DNA from: Selaginella moellendorffii
Lineage: Eukaryota; Streptophyta; Lycopodiopsida; Selaginellales; Selaginellaceae
Length of the DNA stretch: 64,000 nt
Reading direction: 5' to 3'
Assembly: GCF_000143415.4 (NCBI RefSeq)
Contig: NW_003314262.1
Span: 4,440,349-4,504,348 of the forward strand
Positions 32,963 to 43,060 of the stretch are shown one piece after another (position 1 is the first letter of the stretch; every line of letters begins with the position of its first letter). A program made the position numbers and the translations under genes. Under the pieces are notes generated by a model. It saw only the letters and a program-made list of their open reading frames with translations. It searched no databases and was not told the DNA's origin.

Positions 32963-33895
32963 ATGGCCAATCCACAATCTCCTCCTTTGACTCTAGAGCA
33001 GCAGTTGGTTCAATTGCTTGATGCTATGCGCCTGCAATTGAACAACCAAACTCAGTTGATGGCGGCGTTCACGGCACATGGTACAACTCCTCCTGCTTTT
33101 GGTGCCAATCCTCGCGTTCGGCCGGAGTTCTTTCGTGGGAATCCTGGGGATGATGTGTACCATTGGTTCGATCACTTCACGGTGATTGCCACATATCATT
33201 CTTGGGATGATGCTCGGCGTTTGCGTGAGTTCCCCACATGTCTTCAAGGGACGGCATTGCAGTGGTACAATGGATTGAGCGCAGCTACTCGTGGCGATTG
33301 GAGTGTTCTTCCAGACGTCTTCAAACGTGCCTTCGGACACGCCGACGATTGTGATGATGCCTTCCAACAATTGCATCGTCTTCGCCAAGGGCCATCTGAG
33401 TCGGTGATGCAATTTGGCGTTCGTTTCCGAAGTCTTTTGCTTCGTGCGGAGCCCAATATGTCGGAGCGGATCAAGCTAGGAATGCTGTGGCCAGCACTTC
33501 GTCAAGATCTTGTCGGACTTGTGCATGCACTTGCTCCTGCCACTCTTGACGATGCTCTTCGCTTGGCACAACGTTATGAGACGTCGCCTCTTCCACTTCT
33601 TGCTACACGTCCTTCAGCTCCACTTCCTATGAGTGATGGTCCTGTTCCCATGGAGGTTGATGCTGCTGCTACTCGAGTCCAAGGACAAGTACGAGGACGT
33701 GGTCGTGGCCGTGACATTCGTTGCTGGGCGTGTGATGAAGTTGGTCATACTTATCGGCGTTGTCGGCGCTTTCCGGATTGGCGACCTCCATTTCCTGGGT
33801 GGAGACCTTGGCGTCAGCAACGTCCCGTTGGTGCTGCTGCGGTGGAAGGTTTGGATACCGAGGTGCATTCGGGAAACGAGGAGTCGTGCGAGTAA
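32963..33895 (+). CDS. Retrotransposon Gag (gypsy copy 1)
   Basis: 310 aa. The retrotransposon Gag domain is at about residues 50-200 (PEFFRGNPGDDVYHWFDHF, ALQWYNGL). The C-terminus carries one zinc knuckle CWACDEVGHTYRRC (C-x2-C-x4-H-x4-C) after an Arg/Gly-rich stretch, which would bind the genomic RNA. The frame is intact. Pol follows in the -1 frame with an overlap of up to 135 bp. Confidence 0.88.
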   Translation: MANPQSPPLTLEQQLVQLLDAMRLQLNNQTQLMAAFTAHGTTPPAFGANPRVRPEFFRGNPGDDVYHWFDHFTVIATYHSWDDARRLREFPTCLQGTALQWYNGLSAATRGDWSVLPDVFKRAFGHADDCDDAFQQLHRLRQGPSESVMQFGVRFRSLLLRAEPNMSERIKLGMLWPALRQDLVGLVHALAPATLDDALRLAQRYETSPLPLLATRPSAPLPMSDGPVPMEVDAAATRVQGQVRGRGRGRDIRCWACDEVGHTYRRCRRFPDWRPPFPGWRPWRQQRPVGAAAVEGLDTEVHSGNEESCE

Positions 33896-36342
33896 TGGAG
33901 GGACCTTGCGCGAATAAGTTAGTGACCCCTCCATCTTTCTTTCGGGAGTATCATCAAGGGGTTCACTCGGCACCGGTTCATCCAGTGTTTACTTTCCAAG
34001 CTCGTTTTTATAACAAGAGGTCTCCTATTCTTCTCTCCGTGTTGGTTGATACAGGTTCGAGTTTATCTTCTATTGCTCGACCTGTTGCCACACGTTGTCG
34101 TCTACACTTGTGTCGTGCGGCGGATCCAGTTTTCATTCTTTATTGCAACGGCCGTACACATGCATGTGCACGAGATGAGGCGGACCTGGTTGTGCGTGTG
34201 GGTGATCTCGAGCTTGAGTTGCAGTCGTTGCGGGTGGTGCCGAGTCAAGCTTTTGACCTCATTCTTGGTATGGATTGGTTGCAGCACAATCATGCCAAGT
34301 GTGACTTTGAGGCTTTTCCCCCTTGTCTCATACTTCCTTATGTTTCATCCATTCCTCTCACTTCTGTACCTCTTCGTCCCTCTACTTCTACCTCTGCTTC
34401 CATTACTTTTGTTCCCCCATTATTTCCTCTTGTGTTTCCATCTTGTTCTGCTCTTCCCTTTTCCGATCCCTCCGATGATCTTTGTGTTGCAGCTGTTGAT
34501 CAGCTCATGAAGGAGTATTCTGATCTCTTTGAATTTGACCTATCGTCTGGGGCCAAGATTGCCACACGTCATCCCATTCCAACCGGGGATGCTCGTCCAA
34601 TCAAGGTTCCTGTTCGTCGTCGGTCACCCAAGGAGATCAAGATTTTACATGCAAACGTCAAGGAGATGTTGGAGAAGGGTGTTATTCGGAAGTCGCGGAG
34701 TCCTTGGGCATGTGAACCTCATCTTGTGACAAAGCCTGATGGGAGTATTCGTTTCTGCATCGACTATCGTCCGTTAAATGAGGTGACGATCCCGGACGTG
34801 TACCCTCTTCCTCACACTGCTGATCTCTTGGATCGTCTGGGGCGAAGTCGTTGGTTCACCAAGCTAGATCTTGCTTCTGGGTATTGGCAAGTACCGATGG
34901 CTGAAGACGATATTCCTAAGACTGCTTTTCGTACACCATTTGGTTTGTACGAGTTTTTGGTGATGCCGTTTGGTTTGAACAATGCTCCAGCAACTTTTCA
35001 GCGAATGATAGACGAGGTTCTTTGCGATATGCCAGAGGTGACAGCTGACTTCATTGATGATGTCTTGATCCACTCGGAGGGGACGTGGGAGGAGCATGTT
35101 CGTGATGTTTGTAAAGTGTTGGATCGGCTATGCGACGTTGGTTTAAAGCTGAAGCGGTTGAAGTGCGTGTTTGGGTCCAAGGACACAACTTATCTTGGGT
35201 ACCGTATTTCTCGTGAGGGTTTGCAAGTTGATCCTGACAAACTTGTGGCTGTTCTAAAGTTCCCTACTCCGAAGTGTGTGAATGATGTGCAGCGCTTTTT
35301 GGGTAAGGTGCAGTATCTCGGTCGTTTTGTGGATCATCTTTCCGATCGCACTTTACCATTGCGAGCGTTGCTGAAGTCATCAATGTCATCTTTCATCTGG
35401 TCTCCCGATTGTGAGCGGGCGTTCGTGAATCTCAAAGAGCTATTGACGACTCCTCCGGTTTTGGCATATTCTGACTACACTCGACCTTTTATTTTGCGCG
35501 TGGATGCTTCTGACATTGGTCTTGGAGGTGTGTTGATGCAAGAGAGCTCGAGTGTGCCTGGTCAGTGCCATCCCATTGCATACATAAGCCGTACATTACA
35601 ACCAGCGGAGATGAACTACTCCACGACGGAGAAGGAGTGTTTAGCAGCAGTCTGGGGTTTCGAGAAACTTGATGCCTATCTACATGGTTCTCGGACGTTA
35701 CTTGAAGGTGACCATGCTGCTGTTACTTCATTATTGAAGCGGAAGAACCTGCTTGGTCGTACGGCTCGATGGGCTTTGAAGCTTCAAATATATGATTTCG
35801 ATGTTGTTCATCGCCCAGGGAGTTCTATGGCTGATGCTGATGCCCTTTCTCGAGCTCCTCTTCCTTCTCCACTCACTTCTCATGTTTCTGATGAACCTGT
35901 TGTTCCAGCATCTGTGGATTTTCTAGATGAGGATTCTGTGCCATCGGCGGTTGCTGTCCTTGACGTTCAGTGTCCACAGGGCGTAGAGCAAGATCTACCT
36001 TCTCTGGATGAGGTTCGCGAGGCTCAAAAGATTGAGCCGTGGATTCGAAGGCTTCGAGATGGGTTTGAGAATCCTGTATCACTTGCTAATGACTTGCCTT
36101 TTCGGCATTTACATTCTCAATATCGCCTTGAAGATGGCCTTCTTTATTTTGTGGGGACGGATCCTGATGCTCATTTACGGCTGGTGGTGCCTTCGGTGTT
36201 TATTCCGCGGTTTCTCCATGCCTACCATGATTCTCCTATTCTAGGTGGGCATATGGGACACCGTCGTGTCACCGAGAAGTTGCGCAGATCTTTCTATTGG
36301 CCAGAGATGCGACGTGATATTATCCGGTATGTGCGTAGCTGA
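33760..36342 (+). CDS. Retrotransposon Pol, truncated in integrase (gypsy copy 1)
   Basis: An open frame of 860 codons. Protease has LVDTGSSLSS. Reverse transcriptase has KLDLASGYWQVPMAEDD, FLVMPFGLNNAPATFQRM and the active site FIDDVL (Phe instead of the common Tyr). RNase H begins LRVDASDIGLGGVLMQ. The frame ends at HMGHRRVTEKLRRSFYWPEM and then a TGA at about 36340, in the H-H-C-C finger of integrase. The true N-terminus is uncertain; the frame is -1 relative to Gag, and I see no clear slippery heptamer in the overlap. The protein could still have reverse transcriptase activity but cannot integrate by itself. Confidence 0.85.
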   Translation: MSALSGLATSISWVETLASATSRWCCCGGRFGYRGAFGKRGVVRVMEGPCANKLVTPPSFFREYHQGVHSAPVHPVFTFQARFYNKRSPILLSVLVDTGSSLSSIARPVATRCRLHLCRAADPVFILYCNGRTHACARDEADLVVRVGDLELELQSLRVVPSQAFDLILGMDWLQHNHAKCDFEAFPPCLILPYVSSIPLTSVPLRPSTSTSASITFVPPLFPLVFPSCSALPFSDPSDDLCVAAVDQLMKEYSDLFEFDLSSGAKIATRHPIPTGDARPIKVPVRRRSPKEIKILHANVKEMLEKGVIRKSRSPWACEPHLVTKPDGSIRFCIDYRPLNEVTIPDVYPLPHTADLLDRLGRSRWFTKLDLASGYWQVPMAEDDIPKTAFRTPFGLYEFLVMPFGLNNAPATFQRMIDEVLCDMPEVTADFIDDVLIHSEGTWEEHVRDVCKVLDRLCDVGLKLKRLKCVFGSKDTTYLGYRISREGLQVDPDKLVAVLKFPTPKCVNDVQRFLGKVQYLGRFVDHLSDRTLPLRALLKSSMSSFIWSPDCERAFVNLKELLTTPPVLAYSDYTRPFILRVDASDIGLGGVLMQESSSVPGQCHPIAYISRTLQPAEMNYSTTEKECLAAVWGFEKLDAYLHGSRTLLEGDHAAVTSLLKRKNLLGRTARWALKLQIYDFDVVHRPGSSMADADALSRAPLPSPLTSHVSDEPVVPASVDFLDEDSVPSAVAVLDVQCPQGVEQDLPSLDEVREAQKIEPWIRRLRDGFENPVSLANDLPFRHLHSQYRLEDGLLYFVGTDPDAHLRLVVPSVFIPRFLHAYHDSPILGGHMGHRRVTEKLRRSFYWPEMRRDIIRYVRS

Positions 36343-36345
36343 TTT

Positions 36346-37437
36346 TGCATCAAGTTCTGTATTTGCATGTTTATCAAGCTACTGAATTGCTAAACCCTAA
36401 ACCCTAACCCTAAACATGTGGCAAATGCTGCGTGAAGAAAGATGCCCTTTCTGGGCAAATGCTGTAAGAGGCAGATGCCGAGCAGATGTATCTCAGGCTA
36501 GCGAAGGGGACAAACGAAAGCTAGCTATAAACATGACGGGATGCAAATAGATTACTAGGCTGGTCCTGCGAAAATCAAAAACCATAATTGAAAACATTGA
36601 AAATGCAAAAAGAAAGGTTTATAATATTTTTGAATTTTAAGCAACCAAAGGAATGTAAGTAGGGCATGTGTTTGTAAGTTTAAAAATGCCTCAGCCATAT
36701 AAATTCCCAAGTAAATAAAGCTGTTTCTATTTTTGGTACAGGTAAACTTTATAGCGTGTGGGCTCATGCAATTTTGAACCCAAAAATGCACCAAAAGATG
36801 CTCGACTAGCATTATTCTTTGAATGGCATGTGGCCTTATATTGCCATAAATGGACGTACACACACAGCATAATTATTCCTTTACACGGCGAATAATCTTG
36901 GCGCGGATCGCTAACATGGCATGGCAAAGTTCGAATCACTGACATGGCACAGCTGGATCGAGGCAAGGACATGATGTGACAAAGTTCAACCTCCGACAGC
37001 AAAGTCTAGAAGCTACTCAGTTTGAAATTTGTCAGAGGAATCATAAGATCTGGTTTGTCAGAGGATTTGATGTGACGTTCAAGCGTGTGTTATTTTTGAA
37101 TTCTCAAACTCATTCCTAGGTCTATCATTTTTGTGCACCGTGTTCTTGGTTCCGCTGAGCGCAGTGAGCGCTGCTTGTGTAAGCGGCGTTGTGAGCTGTG
37201 GTTTATGCGTCTACAAGCGGTTGCGGCATTGCGAGCGCCATTGCGAGCGGCAGTTTATGCGAGTGGCAGTTTGTGCGAGCGGCGCTACGAGCAGTTGCGG
37301 TGTTGCGAGCGGCGCTACGAGTAGTTGCGGTGTTGCGAGCGGCACTGTCTTTGGTGTGGCTATCGCTTCCTCTTGATATTCGGCACTTGTGCTTCCTGGT
37401 ATGTTCACCATGGAATGGTTTAGGACCACATTTAGAA
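36346..37437. other. Spacer with telomere-like motif, minisatellite and dispersed palindrome motifs
   Basis: It contains a short telomere-type run (36391-36415), half-palindrome motifs GGCATGTGGCC (about 36825) and GGGCTCATGC (about 36763), and a small minisatellite at about 37210-37350 built on TTGCGAGCGGCGCTACGAG. No gene is supported. The left border of the putative DNA transposon carrying the ORF at 37907 probably lies here. Confidence 0.45.
36391..36415. repeat. Interstitial telomere-type repeat
   Basis: About three and a half units of the plant telomere type CCCTAAA (one unit shortened to CCCTAA), placed about 50 bp after the broken end of gypsy copy 1. Such runs can mark a repaired double-strand break or a retroelement junction. 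Confidence 0.7.
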
Positions 37438-37833
37438 ATGGCATGAGGCCACATGCCATCTTGGGCCCTTGCAATTTCATGGCTAGCGTATTGTCATGCA
37501 TGTTTTTACTTGCCTGCAGCTGTGTGTATATCAAGATGGCATGAGGCCTCATGCCATCTTTGGCCCCTACTAGCCTATTGCCATATTCCTTTTGCCTTGC
37601 TGCAACTGTATATATTTTTGTATGGGTGACTAGTCACGCACACAAAAATATATACAGTTGCAACAAGGCAAAAGGAATATAGCAACAGGCTAGCAGGGGC
37701 CAAAGATAGCGTGAGGCCTCATGCCATTAGTGGTACCACTAATGGCATGAGGGCTCATGCCAATTTTGTGAATGCGAAATTTCACGTGGGTGTCAATAGC
37801 ATGTTTGAATAATGGCATGTGGCCTCATGCTAT
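37438..37833. repeat. Cluster of palindromic repeats with a long hairpin
   Basis: The motif GGCATGAGGCCTCATGCC, a perfect palindrome, occurs in full or with 1-3 changes at about 37440, 37538, 37711, 37745 and 37815. A unit of about 90 bp starting with it is present three times: 37438-37533, 37536-37621, and inverted at 37642-37727. The last two form inverted arms of 86 bp each, about 92% matched by eye, with a 20-bp spacer (37622-37641) that contains the palindrome GTGACTAGTCAC. Directly after, 37717-37752 is a perfect 36-bp palindrome centred on GGT-ACC. It lies just upstream of the long ORF at 37907. Confidence 0.85.
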
Positions 37834-37906
37834 TTGGTATGTTATGATTTAGGCCATTCTCCAATCATTTTTTGTATGGTCTTAACTTCTTTTCTGCACT
37901 TTCAGA

Positions 37907-40900
37907 ATGGCCTTCAGGGTTGGGGAAAAGGTTTACATTTTGAATGGTGGGAAGAGAGTTGCAAAAGGGACCCTTGTGTCTATGGATCGGAACTTTGTTA
38001 TACACTGTCAAAGGCTTGGGGAAGGCAATGCTGCTGTATCAGTAGAGACTGTCTTCGATGGGAATGTGGTCGCTATTGAACGAGGAGAGATGGTCGTCGG
38101 GGTAAATGTTGTTGTTGCCTTGAAAAATCTGCAGAAGAAAGCAGATGTTGGGGACAGCGCAAGTGCGACGCATGTTCCCTCCGTGGATCTTAAGAACCGT
38201 GCTACATGGATTCAGGCAAAGGTGTTTCTAAACAACCCTGAGGGGGAGGTGGTAGCTGAGGGCTTAGCCACAGTTGTCGATCCAAGAGATGCGGTTGCTA
38301 ATCAAGAATTGGGCTGGGATGATATTGGAGTTGCAATTTTAGAGGTTGTTGACACAGAAGAAAACAGTCTGACTATTGGAAGCATTGTGCGGTGGAAATT
38401 GAGGCATTTAGTGTTTGAGAATGTGAAGGATTCACAATCAAACACCACTACAACTGATGACAGAACATCTCTTCATGGGAAAAGAAAGTACACCTTCCTA
38501 CAGCGCAGCCAAAGGGATCTGAGCAACGAACCGAAAAGGCAGAAAATGGCGATGGAGGTTCGAATGGTCTCGACAGTTGCTTGTTGCAAGAGGAGGTGCT
38601 GTCAACATGCTGATTGGGATGCTATTGAAGAGGAGAGAGCAAGATACAAGACATTGTCCTGGAAGGCAGCTCGCAATTTTGTGTATGAGGCATTACGGTC
38701 ATCTGTTGATGCTTCAGAACATCAGGTGGGGGGCATGGTCTTCCAGAGGGGTTTGGTCTGCATGAAGGCATGGAGAATCATTTATGGAGTCCCTCGAACC
38801 ACATTCTACAGAATCAAAACTGAGTTCGAGGAACAAAGGGTTCAACAGGCAGTCCATGGGAACGACGGTACGCACAAAACCAGGGGTCATGTTGTATATG
38901 GAGAGGCAATCTTCAAGAGGTTTGTCGAGACATGTAGCGAGCAGCAACCACATAAAACCCGCCTCTTGGAAGATGGAACACGAGACACCCAACGAGTTCT
39001 CCCTTCCATGTATACCAAGGGGGCCATATTGGAAGATGTGAATTGGGAACTCCAGAGTAATGGCTACAGGAAGCTGAGCCAATCTAGATTTAGTAGATTG
39101 TGGAGCAACAGGTTCAGGGATGTGAGTATAGGAAAGTACTCCAGCTTTTCAAAGTGTGACGAGTGCACTGCTATCAAAATGGCTTTGTCAAAGAATTCTT
39201 GCAGCGCTCAAGAGCGAGAGACGTTGGTTAGAAGGCGGCTCGACCACAACATCGAGCAGAGAAGCTGCAGGACTGCATATTATCATAACAGGATTCTCTC
39301 CATGGAGAGACCTGACTCTTACCTCTGCATCATCCACGACAAAATGGACCAGAAAAAGACGTGCTTACCTCGACTCAATCCTGCCCCCAAGGCAATCTCT
39401 TCATCCATGCAGCTGCCTGTGTCTCTATTTGGCATAATCACTCATAGGCATAGTGCCCAGAACTATGGGAACTTCTTTGTACCTCTATGGGGTGGCGGGG
39501 GTGCAAACATGATGATTGCGTCCCTAGCAAAACACTTAAGGTCTCTGCAAAGTGCGCAGACTGAGCTGAACGGCCAACCCTTGCATAAGGCCCTTGTCGA
39601 TCGAACCCCATACAGGGTTCAGCTGGAGGAGGAGCAAAGGTTTGCAGTATCGCGTGGGGCCCCATGCCATCCCAGTGAATATGTTGGCCGTCAGATTGTA
39701 GGGTTATCACGTGAGGCCTCATGCCATTCCGACGAGGCTGGTCGCCCGGTGAATGCACAGCCTCATCCAAACGAAGCAGAATCTCAAGGAAGTTCTTGCG
39801 GCCGATGTGGCCTTCCACCCCATCTTCTGCTCCAAACAGACAATGCTGGCAGTGAGAACAAAAACATGTACGTCTTCGCGTACTTGGCGATGCTTGTTGC
39901 CAAAGGCATATTTGAAACGGTTACACTTGGCTTTCTCATGGTTGGGCACACTCATGAAGACGTCGATGCCATGTTCAGTCACCTGGCAGAGTCCCTCCGG
40001 CGATCCAATGTCCTCACCCTCCCACAACTCTACGATGAATTCCAAAATTGCATCAAAGGCACTGTTGAAGCTGCACTTGTGACAGAGGTTCCAGACTTTA
40101 AGGGGTTTGTAAGAGGCTACATCAGGGACGGATCCGAAACGCTGATTGGCCACTCCAAGCCTCTTCAGTTTCATTTCAGCATGCGTGACGGTGCTCTAGT
40201 GATGAGGTACAAGATGAGAGAATGGGACACAGTGTGGCTGCCAGTGGATGGCATTGAACTCTTCAAGAGAGATCCCATAACTGGGGAACCTATGATTCCT
40301 CAGGGTTCCCCACGGCCGATGCACCCGGATGGACTCAAAGACCAGGAAAGTATAGTGGCCGGGATTAGACAGCATATTGCCTTCTGGAAGAGGGGGTTGG
40401 TGTTTGGTGGAGAATCCTATTTTAAGAGGTGCAAGCCTTTGCTCGAATACTGGGAGAAGATTATATCTGCTATCCAAAATGGGCCGGTTGTATATGAAGA
40501 ATTGGAAGAGTCCTTTTGGCCAGAACCCAGAGCACCAGATAGTAGCGGAACAATGTCCTCTGGAAATGCAGTGACAGATAACGATGTTGAGGATCACTAT
40601 TGTGGGCCGAGGAACAAGAAGCCGGATTCAGCATTCAATCCAGTACAAGTCTGCAAAGGAATGGTCGTGCTTGTCAGACCCAGTAATAAAAAACAAATGA
40701 TATGGGTGGGGCACTGCATCACTGATGCAGAGGAGGACGCGGAAACTAACTCCTTCAATGTAACTGTGGAGTGGTTCAAGCCAAGTTCCAGATATATGAA
40801 GGATTGCCTAGAAAAGAGATGGGTGCTGAATCCAAGGGATCCCAGCATGAGCATATCGGTGGATAATGTTGTGCATGGTTGGATGCGGAAGCAGAGTGCC

Positions 40901-41048
40901 ACCATCACCTTGCCAGACCATGCAAGAGATGCAGCAAGAGCATCCATAACCCGGGTTCAAGGTGAGATTCATTAATATTCCTTTACTAAGTTTCTAATGT
41001 ATTTTATTTCAAGGTGAACAATCCGAATCTGAATCAGAGGAGGCGTGA
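37907..41048 (+). CDS. Very long DDE-like transposase ORF of an unassigned DNA transposon
   Basis: The first exon (37907-40961) is open for 1018 codons. A short second exon (41014-41048, GEQSESESEEA-stop) is predicted because a 52-bp GT-AG intron follows the last codons. Residues 1-165 hold two similar beta-rich units (KVYILNGGKRVAKGTLVS; KVFLNNPEGEVVAEGLATVV) that resemble the DUF8039-type domain of plant transposases. A Cys/His cluster (CCKRRCCQHADW) is near residue 226. The central domain has acidic motifs IIHDKMDQ (about 478), LLLQTDNAGSENKN (about 642) and GHTHEDVDAMFSHLAE (about 681), spaced as in a DDE nuclease. It resembles the uncharacterised DUF7869-like family (recall, not searched). 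The C-terminal part (residues 905-1005) looks like a small beta domain. Palindromic motifs flank it on both sides. It may be recently active or domesticated. Confidence 0.75.
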
Positions 41049-41654
41049 TGGCATGTGGCCCTTTGCACTAGTATATCTTAATACTGGTCTGAGAAATAGA
41101 ATGGCATGTGCCCTCAGGCCTTTTACTAAATCACCTTTGAAAGAAATGCAAGCCTCTATGTCGTAAAAAAAAGGTACTAGAGAAATTCCTTAATAATATG
41201 AATGTTATTTAGTTTCATGAAAATACACTAAGGGTCAAATGAGTTAAATGACTTCTCCAGACTAGCAATGCCTCTTGCTACACCTTCACAATTAGATTCG
41301 TTAGAAAAAGATAACATTGAATAATATCTAAATGTTTTCACCATTAAGTTATATGTCTGGCTAATAGGAATGACGTTCATCTTGGAAAGCTCACCACACG
41401 CTCAATGAACAAACAAATAGTGTGTGCGCGCATGCCATCGCTCTTCTTTAGCTTCAGATTCGGCTTGTTCACCTTGACAATGAGATTTATTATACAACCA
41501 GATGGACTCAGTCTGGACACAAAGTCACCGCGCTAGTCACCATGCCCCAGATATGTCTAGCCCCTGGACAAAAAACATATAATTTCACGTCATTTTCAAA
41601 TACTTGAAAATTTGTACCTAGTCCCATTTTACTGAATAAATCCCACTTTAACGA
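41049..41654. other. Downstream spacer with palindrome-type motifs
   Basis: GGCATGTGGCC (41051-41061) and GGCATGTGCCCTCAGG (about 41102-41117) repeat the motif seen upstream of the ORF; a weaker CGCATGCCAT is near 41429. They are probably the right subterminal region of the same DNA transposon. No gene is seen. Confidence 0.45.
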
Positions 41655-42941
41655 AATAGAGCTTAGCCTCTCGTTCAACCAGAGGCTCCAGCTCTGGAGG
41701 AGGTTCCGTCTCTGCCTTGGTTCGCTTCCGCCCTGCCTTTGCCATCTCCCAGCAATTCGCCTCTATCCTTCGCTAGAACTAAGGAAAAGGCTCCGATACC
41801 AAATTGTAAGCCACAAATTTTTCCTTTCCAATTTGCCAGCTTACCTCGACTATCCGACCAACTCTACCTTGGCTTGTGCTAAGTTCCCTCGCCAAGGTTC
41901 TCGCTTATGGTACCAGCTCCTACTTGGTCCTACTTGGTTTCAGCTACTCACTACACGAGCAACAGAGTGTTAGCCATCCATCTACGGATTCCCAAATCTC
42001 TCCCAATCCCCCTCCCCGGGTTAGACTGGACTTAAGGTTCGGCTACACTCCCCGCAGGCACAAGCAGCCAAGCACACCAAGCCTCCAGATTCCTAACACC
42101 CCAAGGTACCACAAGACTTGATCATGGGACCCTCTAAATCCCAAGCCTTGGGTGTAGCACTTGCTTCGGGGTGTCGGGGCGAAACACCGTGGCCTAACGG
42201 CCTGGTATGGGTACCTCTACCCCCCCACTTCCATCCCGAAGGGAAGGTCTAAGCCCCTAGGAAGGGCGAGGACCAATGAGCTGCATGGTACTCAAGTGGG
42301 GCACCACTCCACATGAGCCAGGAGCACTGCAGTCGGTTTCCCTTTCGGGAGTGGGAGCTGCTCTTGAGCACTTCCTTGGATGGCCCCTCCGGCACCAACC
42401 AAGTCCATGCTCACTCCCACCCAAGGCCCCTCGGTCCCGTCCCAACCTCAAGTCAGTTTGGAAGCCCTACTGAAGAGTTCCTTCAAAACTGGTTCTTGGA
42501 CCTCACTATCCCTATTATACTTTTGGAACCCCCTGCAGCCCCCCCCCCCCCCCGGGAGACGCACGCTTTGGGCTTTCACCCCTTGACCCGTATTAGTACT
42601 CGGACTTAGTCTCTGGCTCGATCTTGGACTCGATCTCGGATCCAACTTCGGCTTCAGTCTCGAACTTGATCTTGGACCCGACATCGGACCCGACCTCGGA
42701 CTCGACCTCGGACTCGGTCTCGGACCCGATTTCGGATCTCAGACTCCGTCTCGAGCTCGGTCTCGAACTCGGTCTCCGAGTCGGTCTCGCACTCGATTCC
42801 AGACTCTATCTCGAACTCGGTCTTAGAGTCGGTCTTGGACTCAATCTTAGACTTGGTCCCATCCGATGAACCCTTTATCATTTTGGTCAAGCTTTCGGGG
42901 CTCCTTTAGCCTACGACACCTCGACGAGTTGGTTCCTTACA
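41655..42941 (-). mobile_element. Truncated 5' end of a chromovirus (LTR plus leader and Gag start)
   Basis: In minus orientation the LTR is 42941-41805 (1137 bp; on the plus strand TGTAAGCCAC...TTCCTTACA), followed by a primer site TGGTATCGGAGCC (41790-41802) and the start of Gag with its Met near 41745. The Gag sequence ends around 41655 and the rest is missing. LTR and leader are very close to those of the complete element at 49140-56706. The LTR contains a CTCGGACTCGAC-type minisatellite (about 42600-42850) and a C14 run (about 42540). Confidence 0.85.
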
Positions 42942-43060
42942 AAAAGGTCTCATAAGATCAAACGCCACCAACTCAAATGGACAGAAAACTACACTTGACT
43001 CCAACCGTCCTTTTGTGGCATGAGGGGGAGTATTATGAACTTGACACCAAACGTAGCTAC
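42942..43060. other. Short spacer
   Basis: 119 bp between two truncated elements. Nothing recognised. Confidence 0.4.

Larger units (their letters stand above)
32556..36345 (+). mobile_element. Truncated Ty3/gypsy retrotransposon, copy 1
   Basis: It starts with TGTGAGGGCCAAGTGTAC, a start shared with copy 2 at 47115. An LTR/leader of about 400 bp contains a TATA box (TGTATATAAGC, about 32653) and an imperfect duplication of a TTTAGATCTAGC-containing block. Gag and Pol follow. The element ends inside the zinc-binding part of integrase (about 36342), so the catalytic integrase core and the 3' LTR are missing. No target-site duplication can be tested. Confidence 0.88.

Noticed and set aside
36346-41654. 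CRISPR-like array formed by the palindromic motif
   Set aside because: Spacing is irregular, copies are in both orientations, and the context is a plant nuclear genome with a transposase ORF.
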